Part shown: positions 44,625-53,214 of the stretch, in pieces
Layout of the letters: every line of letters begins with the position of its first letter
Position numbering within the stretch: the first letter of the stretch is position 1
Assembly (NCBI GenBank): GCA_016719645.1
Contig: JADJYS010000028.1
Coordinates: 123,419-187,418, forward strand
Direction of reading: 5' to 3'
DNA length: 64,000 bases
Source of the DNA: a bacterium
GTDB taxonomy: Bacteria > Krumholzibacteriota > Krumholzibacteriia > LZORAL124-64-63
The notes under the pieces: generated by a model
Seen by the model: the letters and a program-made list of their open reading frames with translations, nothing else
What the model was told of the DNA's origin: nothing
Database searches by the model: none
Made by a program: the position numbers and the translations under genes

Positions 44625-45488
44625 ATGCCGCGTCGCGCCCGCCCGCTCGCCCTGTCCCTGCTCGCCCCACTGCTGGGCTCCCTGCTGGCCGGCGGCTGCA
44701 CCCGCGAGGGGGGGCCGACTCCGGCCGCCCGCGACGGCGCCGTCGAGGTCGCGCTGCTGACGGCCGAGAAGGCCGCCGTGCCCGGCCGCATCCTGACCCT
44801 GGGCTGGCGCTTCCGCATCGACGAGGGCTGGCACCTGTACTGGCACGGCGTCAGCGACACGGGCGTGCCGCCGAGCATCGCGCTGACCCTGCCCGCGGGC
44901 TGGGAGGCCGGCCCGCTGCGCTGGCCGGCGCCCGTGCGCCACGTTTCGCCCGGGGACATCCTCGACCACGTCTACGTCGGCGAGGTCGTGCTGCTGCAGA
45001 CCGTGCGGGTGGCGGCCGACGCGCCGCTGGGCGGCGTCGCCGAGATCCGCGCGCGGGTGGACTGGCTCGCCTGCTCGGAGAACTGCTCCCCCGGCAGCGC
45101 GGAGCTGCGGCTGACGCTGCCCGTGGAGCGCCACGCCGGCCCGACGCCCGACGCGGATGCGCTCACCAGGGTCTTCCAGGGCCTGCCGCAGCCGCCGCCG
45201 GAGGGGCTCGTGAGCTTCGCCTTCGAGGGGGCCGACCTGACGGTGGCCGTGCCGGGGGCCGGGCGCCTCGAGTTCTACCCGCTGGACTCCTGCGGGCCGC
45301 TGGTCGCGCCCCTGGCCGACGCCGCGGCCGACGGCGGGACGCTGCGCCTGCGCCTGCGCGAACGCGATGGGCGCGTCGGGCCGCTCCGGGGTATCCTGTG
45401 CGTCCGGGGCGGTGATGGTGCCGCCCGCTGCTACGAGCTGAACCACCCGGCGGCCCCGGTCGCCGTCTCCGTGAAGGAAGGTCCCTGA
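44625..45488 (+). CDS. DsbD alpha-domain-like lipoprotein
   Basis: This 287-residue lipoprotein has the lipobox LLAGGC near residue 25. The mature part matches the N-terminal (alpha) domain of DsbD: GWRFRIDEGWHLYWHGVSDTG, then VDWLACSENCSPGSAEL with the CxxxC redox pair, near residue 155. In DsbD this domain receives electrons from the membrane domain and passes them to periplasmic partners. Here there is no transmembrane part; the next gene, overlapping by one base, is a redoxin. The pair probably forms a small periplasmic thiol system. Two further cysteines occur in the C-terminal third. Confidence 0.85.
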   Translation: MPRRARPLALSLLAPLLGSLLAGGCTREGGPTPAARDGAVEVALLTAEKAAVPGRILTLGWRFRIDEGWHLYWHGVSDTGVPPSIALTLPAGWEAGPLRWPAPVRHVSPGDILDHVYVGEVVLLQTVRVAADAPLGGVAEIRARVDWLACSENCSPGSAELRLTLPVERHAGPTPDADALTRVFQGLPQPPPEGLVSFAFEGADLTVAVPGAGRLEFYPLDSCGPLVAPLADAAADGGTLRLRLRERDGRVGPLRGILCVRGGDGAARCYELNHPAAPVAVSVKEGP

Positions 45489-46096
45489 TGCGTCGAGCCA
45501 CGATCCTGACCCTGAGCGGCGCCCTGGCGCTGCTGCTGGCCGTCCCCGCCCTGGCCGCGCTGGCCCCGGGCGCGAAGGCGCCCGACTTCGACCTCGTCGA
45601 CACCGCGGGCCGGCACCACTCCCTGCAGAAGTACCTGGCCGACGGTCAGGTCGTCGTGCTGGAGTGGTTCAACCCCGACTGCCCGTTCATCGTCAAGCAC
45701 CACAAGCTGCACCGCACCATGGACGCGACCTTCGCCGCGGTGAAGGAGCGGGGCGTCGTGTGGCTGGCGATCAACTCGTCCGCGGCCGGCAAGTCCGGGC
45801 ACGGCGTCGAGCGCAACGCGAAGGCGGTCGAGGAGTTCGGCATGACCTTCCCGGTGCTGCTCGATCCGACCGGCGCGACCGGCAAGGCGTACGAGGCCCG
45901 CAACACGCCGACGGTGTTCGTGATCGGCCGCGACGGCCTGGTCGCCTACGCGGGCGCCATCGACGACGACCCGAGCCCGCAGAACGCCGGCAAGACGAAC
46001 CACGTGGCCGCGGCCCTGGCGGCCGTGCTCGACGGCGGCAAGCCGGCCGTGGCGGAGACCAAGCCGTACGGCTGCAGCGTGAAGTACGCCGACTGA
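45488..46096 (+). CDS. Periplasmic redoxin/peroxiredoxin-like protein (PRX_like1 type)
   Basis: This is a 202-residue protein with signal peptide ending ALAAL near residue 22. The thioredoxin fold shows VVVLEWFNPDCPFIVKHHK, with a single Cys where thioredoxins have CxxC, AINSSAAG, and NTPTVFVIGRDG with the cis-proline. The C-terminal KPYGCSVKYAD holds a second cysteine that can serve as the resolving thiol, as in related peroxiredoxins. The start overlaps the preceding stop by one base (TGATG). Likely role: thiol peroxidase or oxidoreductase in the periplasm, fed by the DsbD-alpha-like lipoprotein (inference). Confidence 0.87.
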   Translation: MRRATILTLSGALALLLAVPALAALAPGAKAPDFDLVDTAGRHHSLQKYLADGQVVVLEWFNPDCPFIVKHHKLHRTMDATFAAVKERGVVWLAINSSAAGKSGHGVERNAKAVEEFGMTFPVLLDPTGATGKAYEARNTPTVFVIGRDGLVAYAGAIDDDPSPQNAGKTNHVAAALAAVLDGGKPAVAETKPYGCSVKYAD

Positions 46097-46111
46097 GCCG
46101 AAAGGAAGACC

Positions 46112-46939
46112 GTGAGCGGGGAGACGGACGGCCGCCGGGGCTGGTGGGGCGCGTACGACGTGCCGGCCGGCGGCGGCTTGGAGTGGACGATCGCCTCGCG
46201 CCGGACCTGGATCCGGCGCGCGCCCTGCGAGTGGCAGATCGCGACGCTGGCGTCGCGGGGAGAGGTCCCCGACGCGCCCGACGGCGACGAGATGCCGCGC
46301 CTGCTGCAGGCCGCCGCGACCCCCGATCCCGAGGCCGAGCTGCGGCGCTTCGGTTTCCGTGAATCCCCCGCGACGCTGCGGATCCATCCGGCGCTGGCCG
46401 ACCGGCCCCTGGTGGTGGACGCCCGCACGCCGTTCGCCCTGACTCCGGGCGAGGAGCTCACCCTGTTCGTGGGCCAGCCGGTCTGGGCCCGGTTCCTGGT
46501 GGGCCCGCCCGAGGTCAGCCTGCTGGAGTTCCCCATCGTGCGGCCCAACGACACCTGGTTCGGCGCCAACACCCGCGCCGGCGACCTCTGCTATTCCGAG
46601 AAGATCGGCGCGCGCATGGACCTGGCCAACCTGGTGATCCGCCCGCACCGCGCGATCTCGGTCGTGCACATCCAGAACCGGGCCTCGACGCAGCTCGCCC
46701 TGGAGAAGCTCGAGCTGCCGGCGCCGAACATGTCCCTGTTCGCCGACGCGCAGGGGCGGCTGTGGACCGAGGCGGTCACGATCGAGCGGCGCGAGGACGG
46801 CGAGGACGCGGCGATCCGCCTCGACCGCGGCGCGCCGTCGCAGGCCGCGTCGCCCCGCATCGTCGGCGGCCCGCGGGCGGCGCTGGCCCGCGGCGGCCTG
46901 GGCCGGGTCTTCGGCGGCGTCTTCGGCGGGGGGTGGTGA
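46112..46939 (+). CDS. DUF432-like protein preceding MscS
   Basis: This is a 275-residue cytoplasmic protein starting at GTG 46112 behind GGAAG. The core RIHPALADRPLVVDARTPF, FVGQPVWARFLVG and KIGARMDLANLVIRPH followed by VVHIQNRAS resembles DUF432 proteins from memory; this needs a profile search. The C-terminus is glycine-rich and basic (RGGLGRVFGGVFGGGW). DUF432 proteins are often found beside small mechanosensitive channels, and MscS follows here with a two-base gap, so a modulatory role is possible. No signal or membrane helix is visible. Confidence 0.6.
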   Translation: MSGETDGRRGWWGAYDVPAGGGLEWTIASRRTWIRRAPCEWQIATLASRGEVPDAPDGDEMPRLLQAAATPDPEAELRRFGFRESPATLRIHPALADRPLVVDARTPFALTPGEELTLFVGQPVWARFLVGPPEVSLLEFPIVRPNDTWFGANTRAGDLCYSEKIGARMDLANLVIRPHRAISVVHIQNRASTQLALEKLELPAPNMSLFADAQGRLWTEAVTIERREDGEDAAIRLDRGAPSQAASPRIVGGPRAALARGGLGRVFGGVFGGGW

Positions 46940-46941
46940 CC

Positions 46942-47787
46942 GTGCCTGCGGAGTGGAGCCTGGGCCTGGAGAAGCTGTTCACGGCCGTGAGCCTGACGGC
47001 CGTGCTGCGGACCGTCGTGGTGCTGGTGGTCGGGCTGGGCCTCGCGCGCCTGCTGAGCGCCGCGGCCGAGAGCATCATCGGCCGGCGCACGAGCCCCCAG
47101 GGCGCGATGCTGCTGCGGCGCGCCATCAACTACGCGCTGGTCTCGCTGGTGATCATCGGGGCGCTCAACAGCCTGGGCATCGAGCTGGGCTTCCTGCTCG
47201 GCGCCGCGGGCGTGCTGACCGTCGCGCTGGGGTTCGCCTCGCAGACCTCCGCGTCGAACCTGATCAGCGGCCTGTTCCTGGTCATGGAGCGGCCCTTCGT
47301 GGTGGGCGACGTGATCACCGTCGACGACGTGACCGGCGAGGTGCTGACCATCGACATGCTGTCGACCAAGCTGCGGACCTTCGACAACCTCTACGTGCGG
47401 ATGCCGAACGAGACGATCATCAAGTCGCGGGTCACCAACCTGACGCACTTCCCGATCCGCCGCATCGACCTGCGCCTGGGCGTGGCCTACCGCGAGGACC
47501 TCGCGCGGGTGCGGGCGGTGCTCGACGCCGTGGCCGCGGCCAACCCGCTCTGCCTCGACGACCCGCAGCCGCTGTTCCTGGTGCAGGGCTTCGGCGACTC
47601 CGCCCAGCAGTTCCAGTACTCGGTGTGGGCGGCGCGCGACAACTACCTGGAGCTGCGCAACTCGATCCAGATGGAGATCAAGGCGGCCTTCGACCGCGAG
47701 GGCATCGAGATCCCGTTCCCGCACCGCGCCGTGCTGGTGGAGGGCGCGCCGCTGCCGGTGCGCGTCGTCGACGGCGGCGGCTCGTGA
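46942..47787 (+). CDS. Small-conductance mechanosensitive channel, MscS family
   Basis: This is a 281-residue channel subunit starting at GTG 46942, spaced correctly from GGGGGG. There are three predicted membrane helices; the pore-lining TM3 region reads LGAAGVLTVALGFASQTSA, followed by the beta-domain ERPFVVGDVITVDDVTGEV and the C-terminal alpha/beta domain. It would open at the inner membrane under osmotic down-shock. The gene is coupled on both sides: two bases after the DUF432-like gene and overlapping the next gene by a GTGA. Confidence 0.93.
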   Translation: MPAEWSLGLEKLFTAVSLTAVLRTVVVLVVGLGLARLLSAAAESIIGRRTSPQGAMLLRRAINYALVSLVIIGALNSLGIELGFLLGAAGVLTVALGFASQTSASNLISGLFLVMERPFVVGDVITVDDVTGEVLTIDMLSTKLRTFDNLYVRMPNETIIKSRVTNLTHFPIRRIDLRLGVAYREDLARVRAVLDAVAAANPLCLDDPQPLFLVQGFGDSAQQFQYSVWAARDNYLELRNSIQMEIKAAFDREGIEIPFPHRAVLVEGAPLPVRVVDGGGS

Positions 47788-49478
47788 GCGGAGCCGGCCG
47801 GCGGTTGCGGCAGGCCGCGCTCCCCCTGCTGCTGGCCGCCCTGACGGCCGGCCTCGGGCTGCCCGCCCTGCGGGTCTTCTTCAGCCTCGACGATCATCTC
47901 TTCCTGGAGCGGGCCGCGGGCCTCGTGCCGTGGGACGAGGGCTGGCGGCGCCTGCTGTCCGTCCGGCTCTTCTTCGGCGCGGCCTGGCGCCTCTTCGGCG
48001 ACGACGCGGCCGGCTACCACGCGGTCGTCCTGGCGATCCACGCCTTGAACGGCTGGCTGGTGGCCCGCCTCGCCCGGCGGCTGGGGCTCGGCGGTTCCGC
48101 CGCCGCCGCCGCCGGCCTCGCCTTCGTCGCCTCTCCGGCCGCGTTCACCGTCCTGCACTGGATCAGCTGCGTCCAGGAAGCGCTGCTGACCTGCGGCGCC
48201 CTGCTCGCGACGCTGCTGGTGCTGGACGGCCGCCTGCTCGCCGCCCTGGCCGCCTCCGCGGCCATGCTGCTGTGCAAGGAGTCCGGGGCGCTGCTGCTGC
48301 CCGCGCTCGCCCTGGTCCTGCCGATGACCCGGCGGCGGCGCCTGCTGCTGGGCGCGGGCGGCGCGGCCGTGGCCGCCGCCCTGCTCGCCGCGACGGGGGC
48401 GTTCGCGCCGCGCGCCGCCGGCAACCCCTACGAAACGGTGTACGGCCCGAACATCCTCACCAACCTGTTCACCTACCTCGCCTGGCTGGGCCGGCCCTGG
48501 GACTGGTACCCCGACCGGGCGGCCGTTCCCGCGCCGCAGCTCTGGCCGTGGGGGTTGGTCCCGGTCGCGGCGGGGATCGCGGTCGCCTGGGGCAGCCCGG
48601 CCCGACGGCGCGCCCTGTCGCGGGGCGCCCTGGTGTTCCTGGCCCTGCTCGCCCCGGTCCTGCCCCTGGTCCGTCACAGCTATCTGTATTACCTCTACCT
48701 GCCGCTGGTGCCGGTCTGGATCCTGGCGGCGGCCGCGCTGGATGCGGCCCCCGGCCGGCTCCGCCGCGCGGTGTGGATCCTGCCGGTCTGCCTGGCGCTG
48801 CTGTCCGGCTGGCAGGGGCATCAGCGGCGCACGGCGACGATCGCGCAGGGCGTGCTCGCCGATCCCGTGCTGCGCTACGCGGCCTCGGCCCGGAGCATGA
48901 TCGCGGACCTGCGCGCCGCCGGGGCGGCGGGCGATCTGCTGGTCCTCGGGCCGTCGGTGTCGAAGGCCGTCGACCTGGTCGGCGCGGGCGGCGTCGCCGG
49001 AGCCGCCGAGCGGGGGGTCTTCCTGCTGGCGGGCCGGGCCCTCGACGACGGCCGCAGCGTGCCGCTGTTCCTGCCGCAGGTGACCTCGGCCGACCTGACC
49101 GTCGACATCGGCGCGACCACGGCCTGGCGCGACCGCAAGCTGTACCTGACGCGCGGCGAGGGCCAGCTGCACTACCTCGGCGACGGCCCGGACGGGCGCC
49201 GCAAGCTGAGCGCCTACTTCTTCCGCTCCGGGGACCTGGTGCGAGCGCGGCGGGAAGTCCTCGCCCTGCTGGCCCTGGCGCCGGACGATCCCTTCCTGGT
49301 CGGCGATCTCGGCGCGGTCGCCCTGGCCCAGGGGAGGGCGGCCGAAGCGGACAGCATCCTGTCGCGGCTCGACGTGCTCGTCGGCCGCGAGGCGAGCCCC
49401 GGCGTTGCGGCGGCTTCCAGGGACGACCTGGCCCGGCGGATCGCAGCGGAGCGCGGCCGCGCGCCCGCATCGCGTTGA
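47784..49478 (+). CDS. GT-C-type membrane glycosyltransferase-like protein with C-terminal helical repeats
   Basis: This 564-residue protein starts in a GTGA overlap with mscS. It has about ten membrane helices. The first periplasmic loop has FSLDDHLFLERA, an acidic pair in the position of the GT-C active site (ArnT/PMT-like), and the later SYLYYLYLPLVPVWIL is typical of such proteins. After the last helix, about 180 residues are soluble; the final part (VRARREVLALLALAPDDPF) looks like one or two TPR units. Substrate is unknown; a lipid-linked sugar donor is expected for the family. Confidence 0.72.
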   Translation: MSGAGRRLRQAALPLLLAALTAGLGLPALRVFFSLDDHLFLERAAGLVPWDEGWRRLLSVRLFFGAAWRLFGDDAAGYHAVVLAIHALNGWLVARLARRLGLGGSAAAAAGLAFVASPAAFTVLHWISCVQEALLTCGALLATLLVLDGRLLAALAASAAMLLCKESGALLLPALALVLPMTRRRRLLLGAGGAAVAAALLAATGAFAPRAAGNPYETVYGPNILTNLFTYLAWLGRPWDWYPDRAAVPAPQLWPWGLVPVAAGIAVAWGSPARRRALSRGALVFLALLAPVLPLVRHSYLYYLYLPLVPVWILAAAALDAAPGRLRRAVWILPVCLALLSGWQGHQRRTATIAQGVLADPVLRYAASARSMIADLRAAGAAGDLLVLGPSVSKAVDLVGAGGVAGAAERGVFLLAGRALDDGRSVPLFLPQVTSADLTVDIGATTAWRDRKLYLTRGEGQLHYLGDGPDGRRKLSAYFFRSGDLVRARREVLALLALAPDDPFLVGDLGAVALAQGRAAEADSILSRLDVLVGREASPGVAAASRDDLARRIAAERGRAPASR

Positions 49479-49576
49479 CCGGGCGCCGCTGCTTCATGGA
49501 TAATCCAGGGTCGGGGGACGGTCGTCGCCCGCCGCCCCGCAAGGCAGCACCACCACGCATGGCACCGGGAGGCAGC

Positions 49577-50212
49577 ATGGGCAGCGTCGCGTTCAGGATC
49601 GTGTCGGGGATGTCCCTGCTCGTGCTGCTGGCGGCGGCGACGCCGCCGGCCGCGGCGGGCGCTCCGGTTCCCGAGGTGCTGCTCGAATCCGGGATGGTGG
49701 CGCCGCTCGGCGACCTCGGCGCCGACTACGGCGAGCCGCTGGGCTTCGGCGCCAAGCTCGGCTACCAGATCGGTTTCCGCTTCCGCCTGCAGTTCCCCTC
49801 GGGCTGGTCCGTGGCCCCTTCCTTCCACTACGTGAAGCCGCGGACCCGCACCGGCGACGACGCGGTGCTGGGCGAGATCGAGACGTCCACCTCGATGTAC
49901 CGCTACGGCGTCGACGCGCAGTACCGGCTGCCCGCGCGGCCCGGCGCGCCGGCGCTGTTCGTGACCGGGGGCCTGGCCGTGGTGCGCGACCGCCTGCGCG
50001 AGGACGACGCCGCAGGGCAGTACTTCGCCGAGAGCTGCAACGCCCTGGCGGCGGCGGCCGGCGTCGGCCTGCGCCTGGACCGCCTGGAGTTCACGGCCCA
50101 GTACGAGGTGAACCGGTTCACCACGAACCGCTTCTGGGACCCGCGGGACACCGGGTACAACTGGGACACGATCTCGCTGCGGGTGGGGCTCGCGCTGCCC
50201 GGGTCCTTCTAG
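49577..50212 (+). CDS. Outer-membrane beta-barrel protein
   Basis: This 211-residue protein starts at ATG 49577 with GGGAGG at 49567-49572. A signal peptide ends PPAAAGA near residue 27. The mature part alternates polar and hydrophobic residues in barrel strands (GFGAKLGYQIGFRFRLQF, GWSVAPSFHYVKP, LFVTGGLAVVRDRL) and ends with a final aromatic, SLRVGLALPGSF, as needed for BAM recognition. The size suggests an eight-stranded barrel of the OmpW/OMP_b-brl kind. It closes the 41.9-50.2 kb run; a bidirectional terminator follows. Confidence 0.82.
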   Translation: MGSVAFRIVSGMSLLVLLAAATPPAAAGAPVPEVLLESGMVAPLGDLGADYGEPLGFGAKLGYQIGFRFRLQFPSGWSVAPSFHYVKPRTRTGDDAVLGEIETSTSMYRYGVDAQYRLPARPGAPALFVTGGLAVVRDRLREDDAAGQYFAESCNALAAAAGVGLRLDRLEFTAQYEVNRFTTNRFWDPRDTGYNWDTISLRVGLALPGSF

Positions 50213-50229
50213 CTCCTCGGGGGGAAAAC

Positions 50230-50259
50230 GGAAGGCGCCGCCAGGGGGCGGCGCCTTCC
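50230..50259. terminator. Bidirectional hairpin terminator
   Basis: GGAAGGCGCCGCC pairs with GGCGGCGCCTTCC around AGGG, a 13-base-pair perfect stem between the beta-barrel gene and the convergent Fn3 gene. Confidence 0.75.
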
Positions 50260-50282
50260 TCGTTGGTGGGCGAAGCCGGTGG

Positions 50283-50642
50283 TCAGAAGACCGCGATGGG
50301 CTGGCCGGGCTGGCCGGGAGCGCCCAGGGTCGGCGTGTACGGCTCCGAGGCCACGGACCAGGGGCCCTGGCGCCCGAGGGCGTCGACGCCCGCCACGCGG
50401 ATGCTGTGCTCCACGTCGTAGGTGGCTGTCAGGACGTACGTCGTCGCCTGCAGGTTGTCGCTGACGGTCGACCAGGCGCCCCCGTCGGAGGAGTGCTGCA
50501 CCACGTAGTGGTGCACCGTGGAGCCGGAGGTCGGGGCGGTCCAGGTGTAGGTCACGCTTTCCTGCGCGAGGGCCGTGCCGGCGGCGAGGAGAACCAGGGC
50601 GATCAGCGCGGTCACGAGGATCTTGCGGTGTCCATGCTTCAT
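50283..50642 (-). CDS. Secreted single fibronectin type III domain protein
   Basis: This 119-residue protein starts at ATG 50642 with GGAGAG upstream and has a signal peptide ending AGTALAQ near residue 25. The rest is one Fn3 domain: VTYTWTAPTSGSTVHHYVV, then the core Trp in GGAWSTVS and the final strand IRVAGVDALGRQGPW. Nothing else is attached, which is unusual because Fn3 domains normally accompany enzymes or adhesins. It may be a small surface or periplasmic binding protein. It is transcribed alone. Confidence 0.82.
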   Translation of the reverse strand: MKHGHRKILVTALIALVLLAAGTALAQESVTYTWTAPTSGSTVHHYVVQHSSDGGAWSTVSDNLQATTYVLTATYDVEHSIRVAGVDALGRQGPWSVASEPYTPTLGAPGQPGQPIAVF

Positions 50643-51052
50643 CTTGCTCTCCGCCTCTTGATCGGTGGGCCCGGGGGCCCGGTGTGCCGCTCCTGGGGGG
50701 GCGGGCTGGGTTGCGGTTCCACGGGGTCGGTTGCAAGGTCGGTGCCAGTTCGCTCGCCGGGGCCGGTCGCGGCGGATCGTCGGGGAACACCCGCTTCCAT
50801 TGCCCTGCGGGGCGCCGTCCCTTCGCACCGCGGCGGGGCCGGGTCGCGGGATGTCGGGCCGCGCACCCGGCGACACGGGATTTCGCATCCTGCGCGCCGC
50901 ATTGCGAAAGGGTTGCCCGCGCGCGTTATTATCGTTCACAATGCGAACCGGCGGGCGCCGCGCCACCGGACGATTCCGGAGTCGCGGCGTGACCATTCGG
51001 CGCTGCCCACAATGTCGGGAACGGGACGCCTTCGGGCAAAGGAGAATCGACG
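50643..51052. other. 410-base divergent intergenic region
   Basis: No convincing gene lies between the Fn3 and HD-domain genes. The right half holds TTGCGA (50902-50907) and TATTAT (50927-50932), a possible promoter with a long 19-base spacer, for the HD gene. The left half is GC-rich with many runs of C and G but no perfect long hairpin. No RNA gene is recognised. Confidence 0.45.
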
Positions 51053-51595
51053 ATGAACCCGCAAGTGCTTGCGCTGTGGCCGGAACTGGATTGGATCGGC
51101 GACGCGGAACTGCGCGAGCAGACCGCCCGGACCTGGGAGCTCGCCCTGCAGGAGAGCCCGCTCGACGCGGCCGATCTCGAGCAGATCCCCTTCACCCTGC
51201 TCGTCCCGGGACTGAAGGTCAGTTTCATGGCGCACAAGCGGTGCGTGGTCCACGTGGCCCGCGATGCGGCCTTGAAAATGAACGAGTTCTTCGGCGACGA
51301 CCTGCGCTGCGATCTCGACACGGTCATCGCCGGCGCCATCCTCGCGGACGTGGGCAAGCTGCTCGAGTACACCAAGAACGCCGACGGGACGACCGGCACC
51401 AGCGACTGCGGCAAGTACCTGCGCCACCCGTTCACCGGCGTCGCCCTGGCCCGCCAGTGCGGCGTGCCGGACCGGGTCTGCCACATCATCGCGGCGCACG
51501 CCGGCGAGGGCGACCTGGTCAAGCGGACGGTGGAGGCCTACGTCGTGCACCACGCGGACTTCATGACCTTCCTGCCGTTCAAGCACAAGTTCTAG
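51053..51595 (+). CDS. HD-domain phosphohydrolase-like protein with altered metal motif
   Basis: This 180-residue cytoplasmic protein starts at ATG 51053 behind AGGAGA. The helical layout matches HD hydrolases: the first helix HKRCVVHVARDAA, then GAILADVGKLLEY, HPFTGVALARQCG, IIAAHAGEGD and VVHHADFM. The hallmark HD-x-GK reads ADVGK, so the first metal-binding histidine is replaced by Ala while the Asp is kept. Activity could be lost or changed. It is followed by the sulfatase-fold gene after 34 bases and may share its transcript. Confidence 0.8.
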   Translation: MNPQVLALWPELDWIGDAELREQTARTWELALQESPLDAADLEQIPFTLLVPGLKVSFMAHKRCVVHVARDAALKMNEFFGDDLRCDLDTVIAGAILADVGKLLEYTKNADGTTGTSDCGKYLRHPFTGVALARQCGVPDRVCHIIAAHAGEGDLVKRTVEAYVVHHADFMTFLPFKHKF

Positions 51596-51629
51596 GGCGC
51601 GGGGCGGGCGGACGCCGAAAGGAGCCGAG

Positions 51630-53081
51630 ATGTTCGTGCGAGTGGCGAAGCGCCGGCTGGTCCCGGCCGCGATCGTGCTGGCCGGCGCGTTCGCGCTGCT
51701 GCCCGGCTGCCAGCGGGCGGCGAAGCAGCCGAACATCCTGATCGTCGTCCTGGACACCGTGCGGCGCGATGCGGCCGGCTGGCCGACCGCCGCCACGCCC
51801 CCGGAGCTGACCCGCGCCGTCCTGACGCCGAACATGGCCGAGCTGGCCGGCCGCGGCGTCGTCTGGCGCAACGCCTGGTCCGCGGCGCCCTGGACGGTGC
51901 CGTCGCACGCCTCGCTGTTCACGGGCCTGCTGCCGTCGGGCCACGGCTGCAACGGGTTGCGCCCGCGCCTGCGGTCGACCCTGCCCACCCTGGCCGATCG
52001 CCTCGGCGAAGCCGGCTACGAGACGGCGGCCTTCTTCAGCAACCCCTGGCTGGCCGACCGCTCCACCTGGCTGCTGCGCGGCTTCCAGCTGCGCCAGGAA
52101 GCCTCCATCGGCGGCCTGACGCGCATGATGGTGGGGGAGGCGGCGCACGATCAGGGCGGGGTGGCGTCGGTCACCAGCTTCCGCAAGTGGCTGTCCGGCC
52201 GCGATCCCGAGAAGCCCTTCCTGGCGTTCGTGAACATCCTGGAAGCGCACCTGCCGTACGCGCCGCTGCCGGTCGACCTCGCCGTGGCGGCGCCGGGCCT
52301 GCAGGCGGAGGGCGGCATCCCCATCGGCCTGGGCCACGAGTACAACTCGGGCCTGGTCGACGACGCCGGCGTGGACTGGCCGCGCGTGCGGGCCTGCTAC
52401 GCGGGCGACGTGGTGGCCGCCGACCGGCTGTTCGGCCTGCTCCTGAAGGCCCTTCAGGAGGCGGGGCTCGACGACGAGACGGTCGTCGTGGTGACCTCGG
52501 ACCACGGGGAGAATCTCGGCGACCACCGGCTCTTCGAGCACCAGTTCTCGGTGCACGAGACGCTGCTGGCGGTGCCGCTGGTGATCGCGGGCCCCGGCAT
52601 CGGCCCCGTCGGCGCCGTGCGCGCCGAGCCCGTGATGCTGACCGACCTGTTCGCCACCGTCCTGGAGCTGGCCGGCCTGCCCGCCGAGACGGCGCCGCCG
52701 GGCAGCCGCTCCCTGTTCGCCGCGGCCGCCGCGGCCGACCGCCCCCTGGTCGGCGAGTACGAGGGCCCGAGCACCGGCCTGGTGAGCATGCTCGAGACGA
52801 TCAACCCGCAACTGGACGCCGCGCGGCTGCGGCCCGCGCGCCGGACCGTGCGCGCCGGCGACCTGCGCCTCTCCTGGGCGTCGGACGGTTCGTTCACGTT
52901 GCACGACATGGCGTCCGATCCGGAGCAGGCGCGGGATCTGGCCCCCGCGCGGCCCGACGACGTCCGCCGCCTGCGGGTCCTGCTGGACGTGCTGGCGGGC
53001 GCCGAACCGGACGCCGGGCCGGGCGGAAAACTGGACGAGGCGACGCGGCGGCAGCTCGAATCGCTGGGCTACGTCCACTGA
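51630..53081 (+). CDS. Sulfatase-fold hydrolase/phosphotransferase, lipoprotein
   Basis: This is a 483-residue lipoprotein with lipobox LLPGC near residue 27. The alkaline-phosphatase-superfamily fold shows PNILIVVLDTVRRDA (first metal Asp), the nucleophile region WTVPSHASLFTGLLPSGHG near residue 88, and VVTSDHGENLGDH near 290. The position that is Cys or Ser (formylglycine) in true sulfatases is Thr here, so no formylglycine can form. A Thr nucleophile is found in phosphoglycerol and phosphoethanolamine transferases, so lipid or glycan headgroup chemistry in the periplasm is a fair alternative. A terminator follows directly. Confidence 0.85.
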   Translation: MFVRVAKRRLVPAAIVLAGAFALLPGCQRAAKQPNILIVVLDTVRRDAAGWPTAATPPELTRAVLTPNMAELAGRGVVWRNAWSAAPWTVPSHASLFTGLLPSGHGCNGLRPRLRSTLPTLADRLGEAGYETAAFFSNPWLADRSTWLLRGFQLRQEASIGGLTRMMVGEAAHDQGGVASVTSFRKWLSGRDPEKPFLAFVNILEAHLPYAPLPVDLAVAAPGLQAEGGIPIGLGHEYNSGLVDDAGVDWPRVRACYAGDVVAADRLFGLLLKALQEAGLDDETVVVVTSDHGENLGDHRLFEHQFSVHETLLAVPLVIAGPGIGPVGAVRAEPVMLTDLFATVLELAGLPAETAPPGSRSLFAAAAAADRPLVGEYEGPSTGLVSMLETINPQLDAARLRPARRTVRAGDLRLSWASDGSFTLHDMASDPEQARDLAPARPDDVRRLRVLLDVLAGAEPDAGPGGKLDEATRRQLESLGYVH

Positions 53082-53104
53082 CGGCGGGCGCGCCCGTCTT
53101 TTTT
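53080..53104 (+). terminator. Intrinsic terminator after the sulfatase-fold gene
   Basis: GACGG (53080-53084) and CCGTC (53094-53098) enclose a GC-rich inner part that can itself pair, followed by six T residues at 53099-53104. Confidence 0.75.
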
Positions 53105-53108
53105 CCCG

Positions 53109-53136
53109 TTGACACCCGGCGATTGTGCTTTATTAA
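53109..53136 (+). promoter_or_regulatory. Sigma-70 promoter of the ferredoxin gene
   Basis: TTGACA at 53109-53114 and TATTAA at 53131-53136 are separated by 16 bases, only five bases after the previous terminator's T-run and 79 bases before the ferredoxin ATG. Confidence 0.65.
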
Positions 53137-53214
53137 AGCAGGGATCTTTCCTGTGCTGTGGTCCGGGGCCAGCGCTCCGGCGGTTTGCGGAATCATCGAG
53201 CCGGAGGAACTGAC

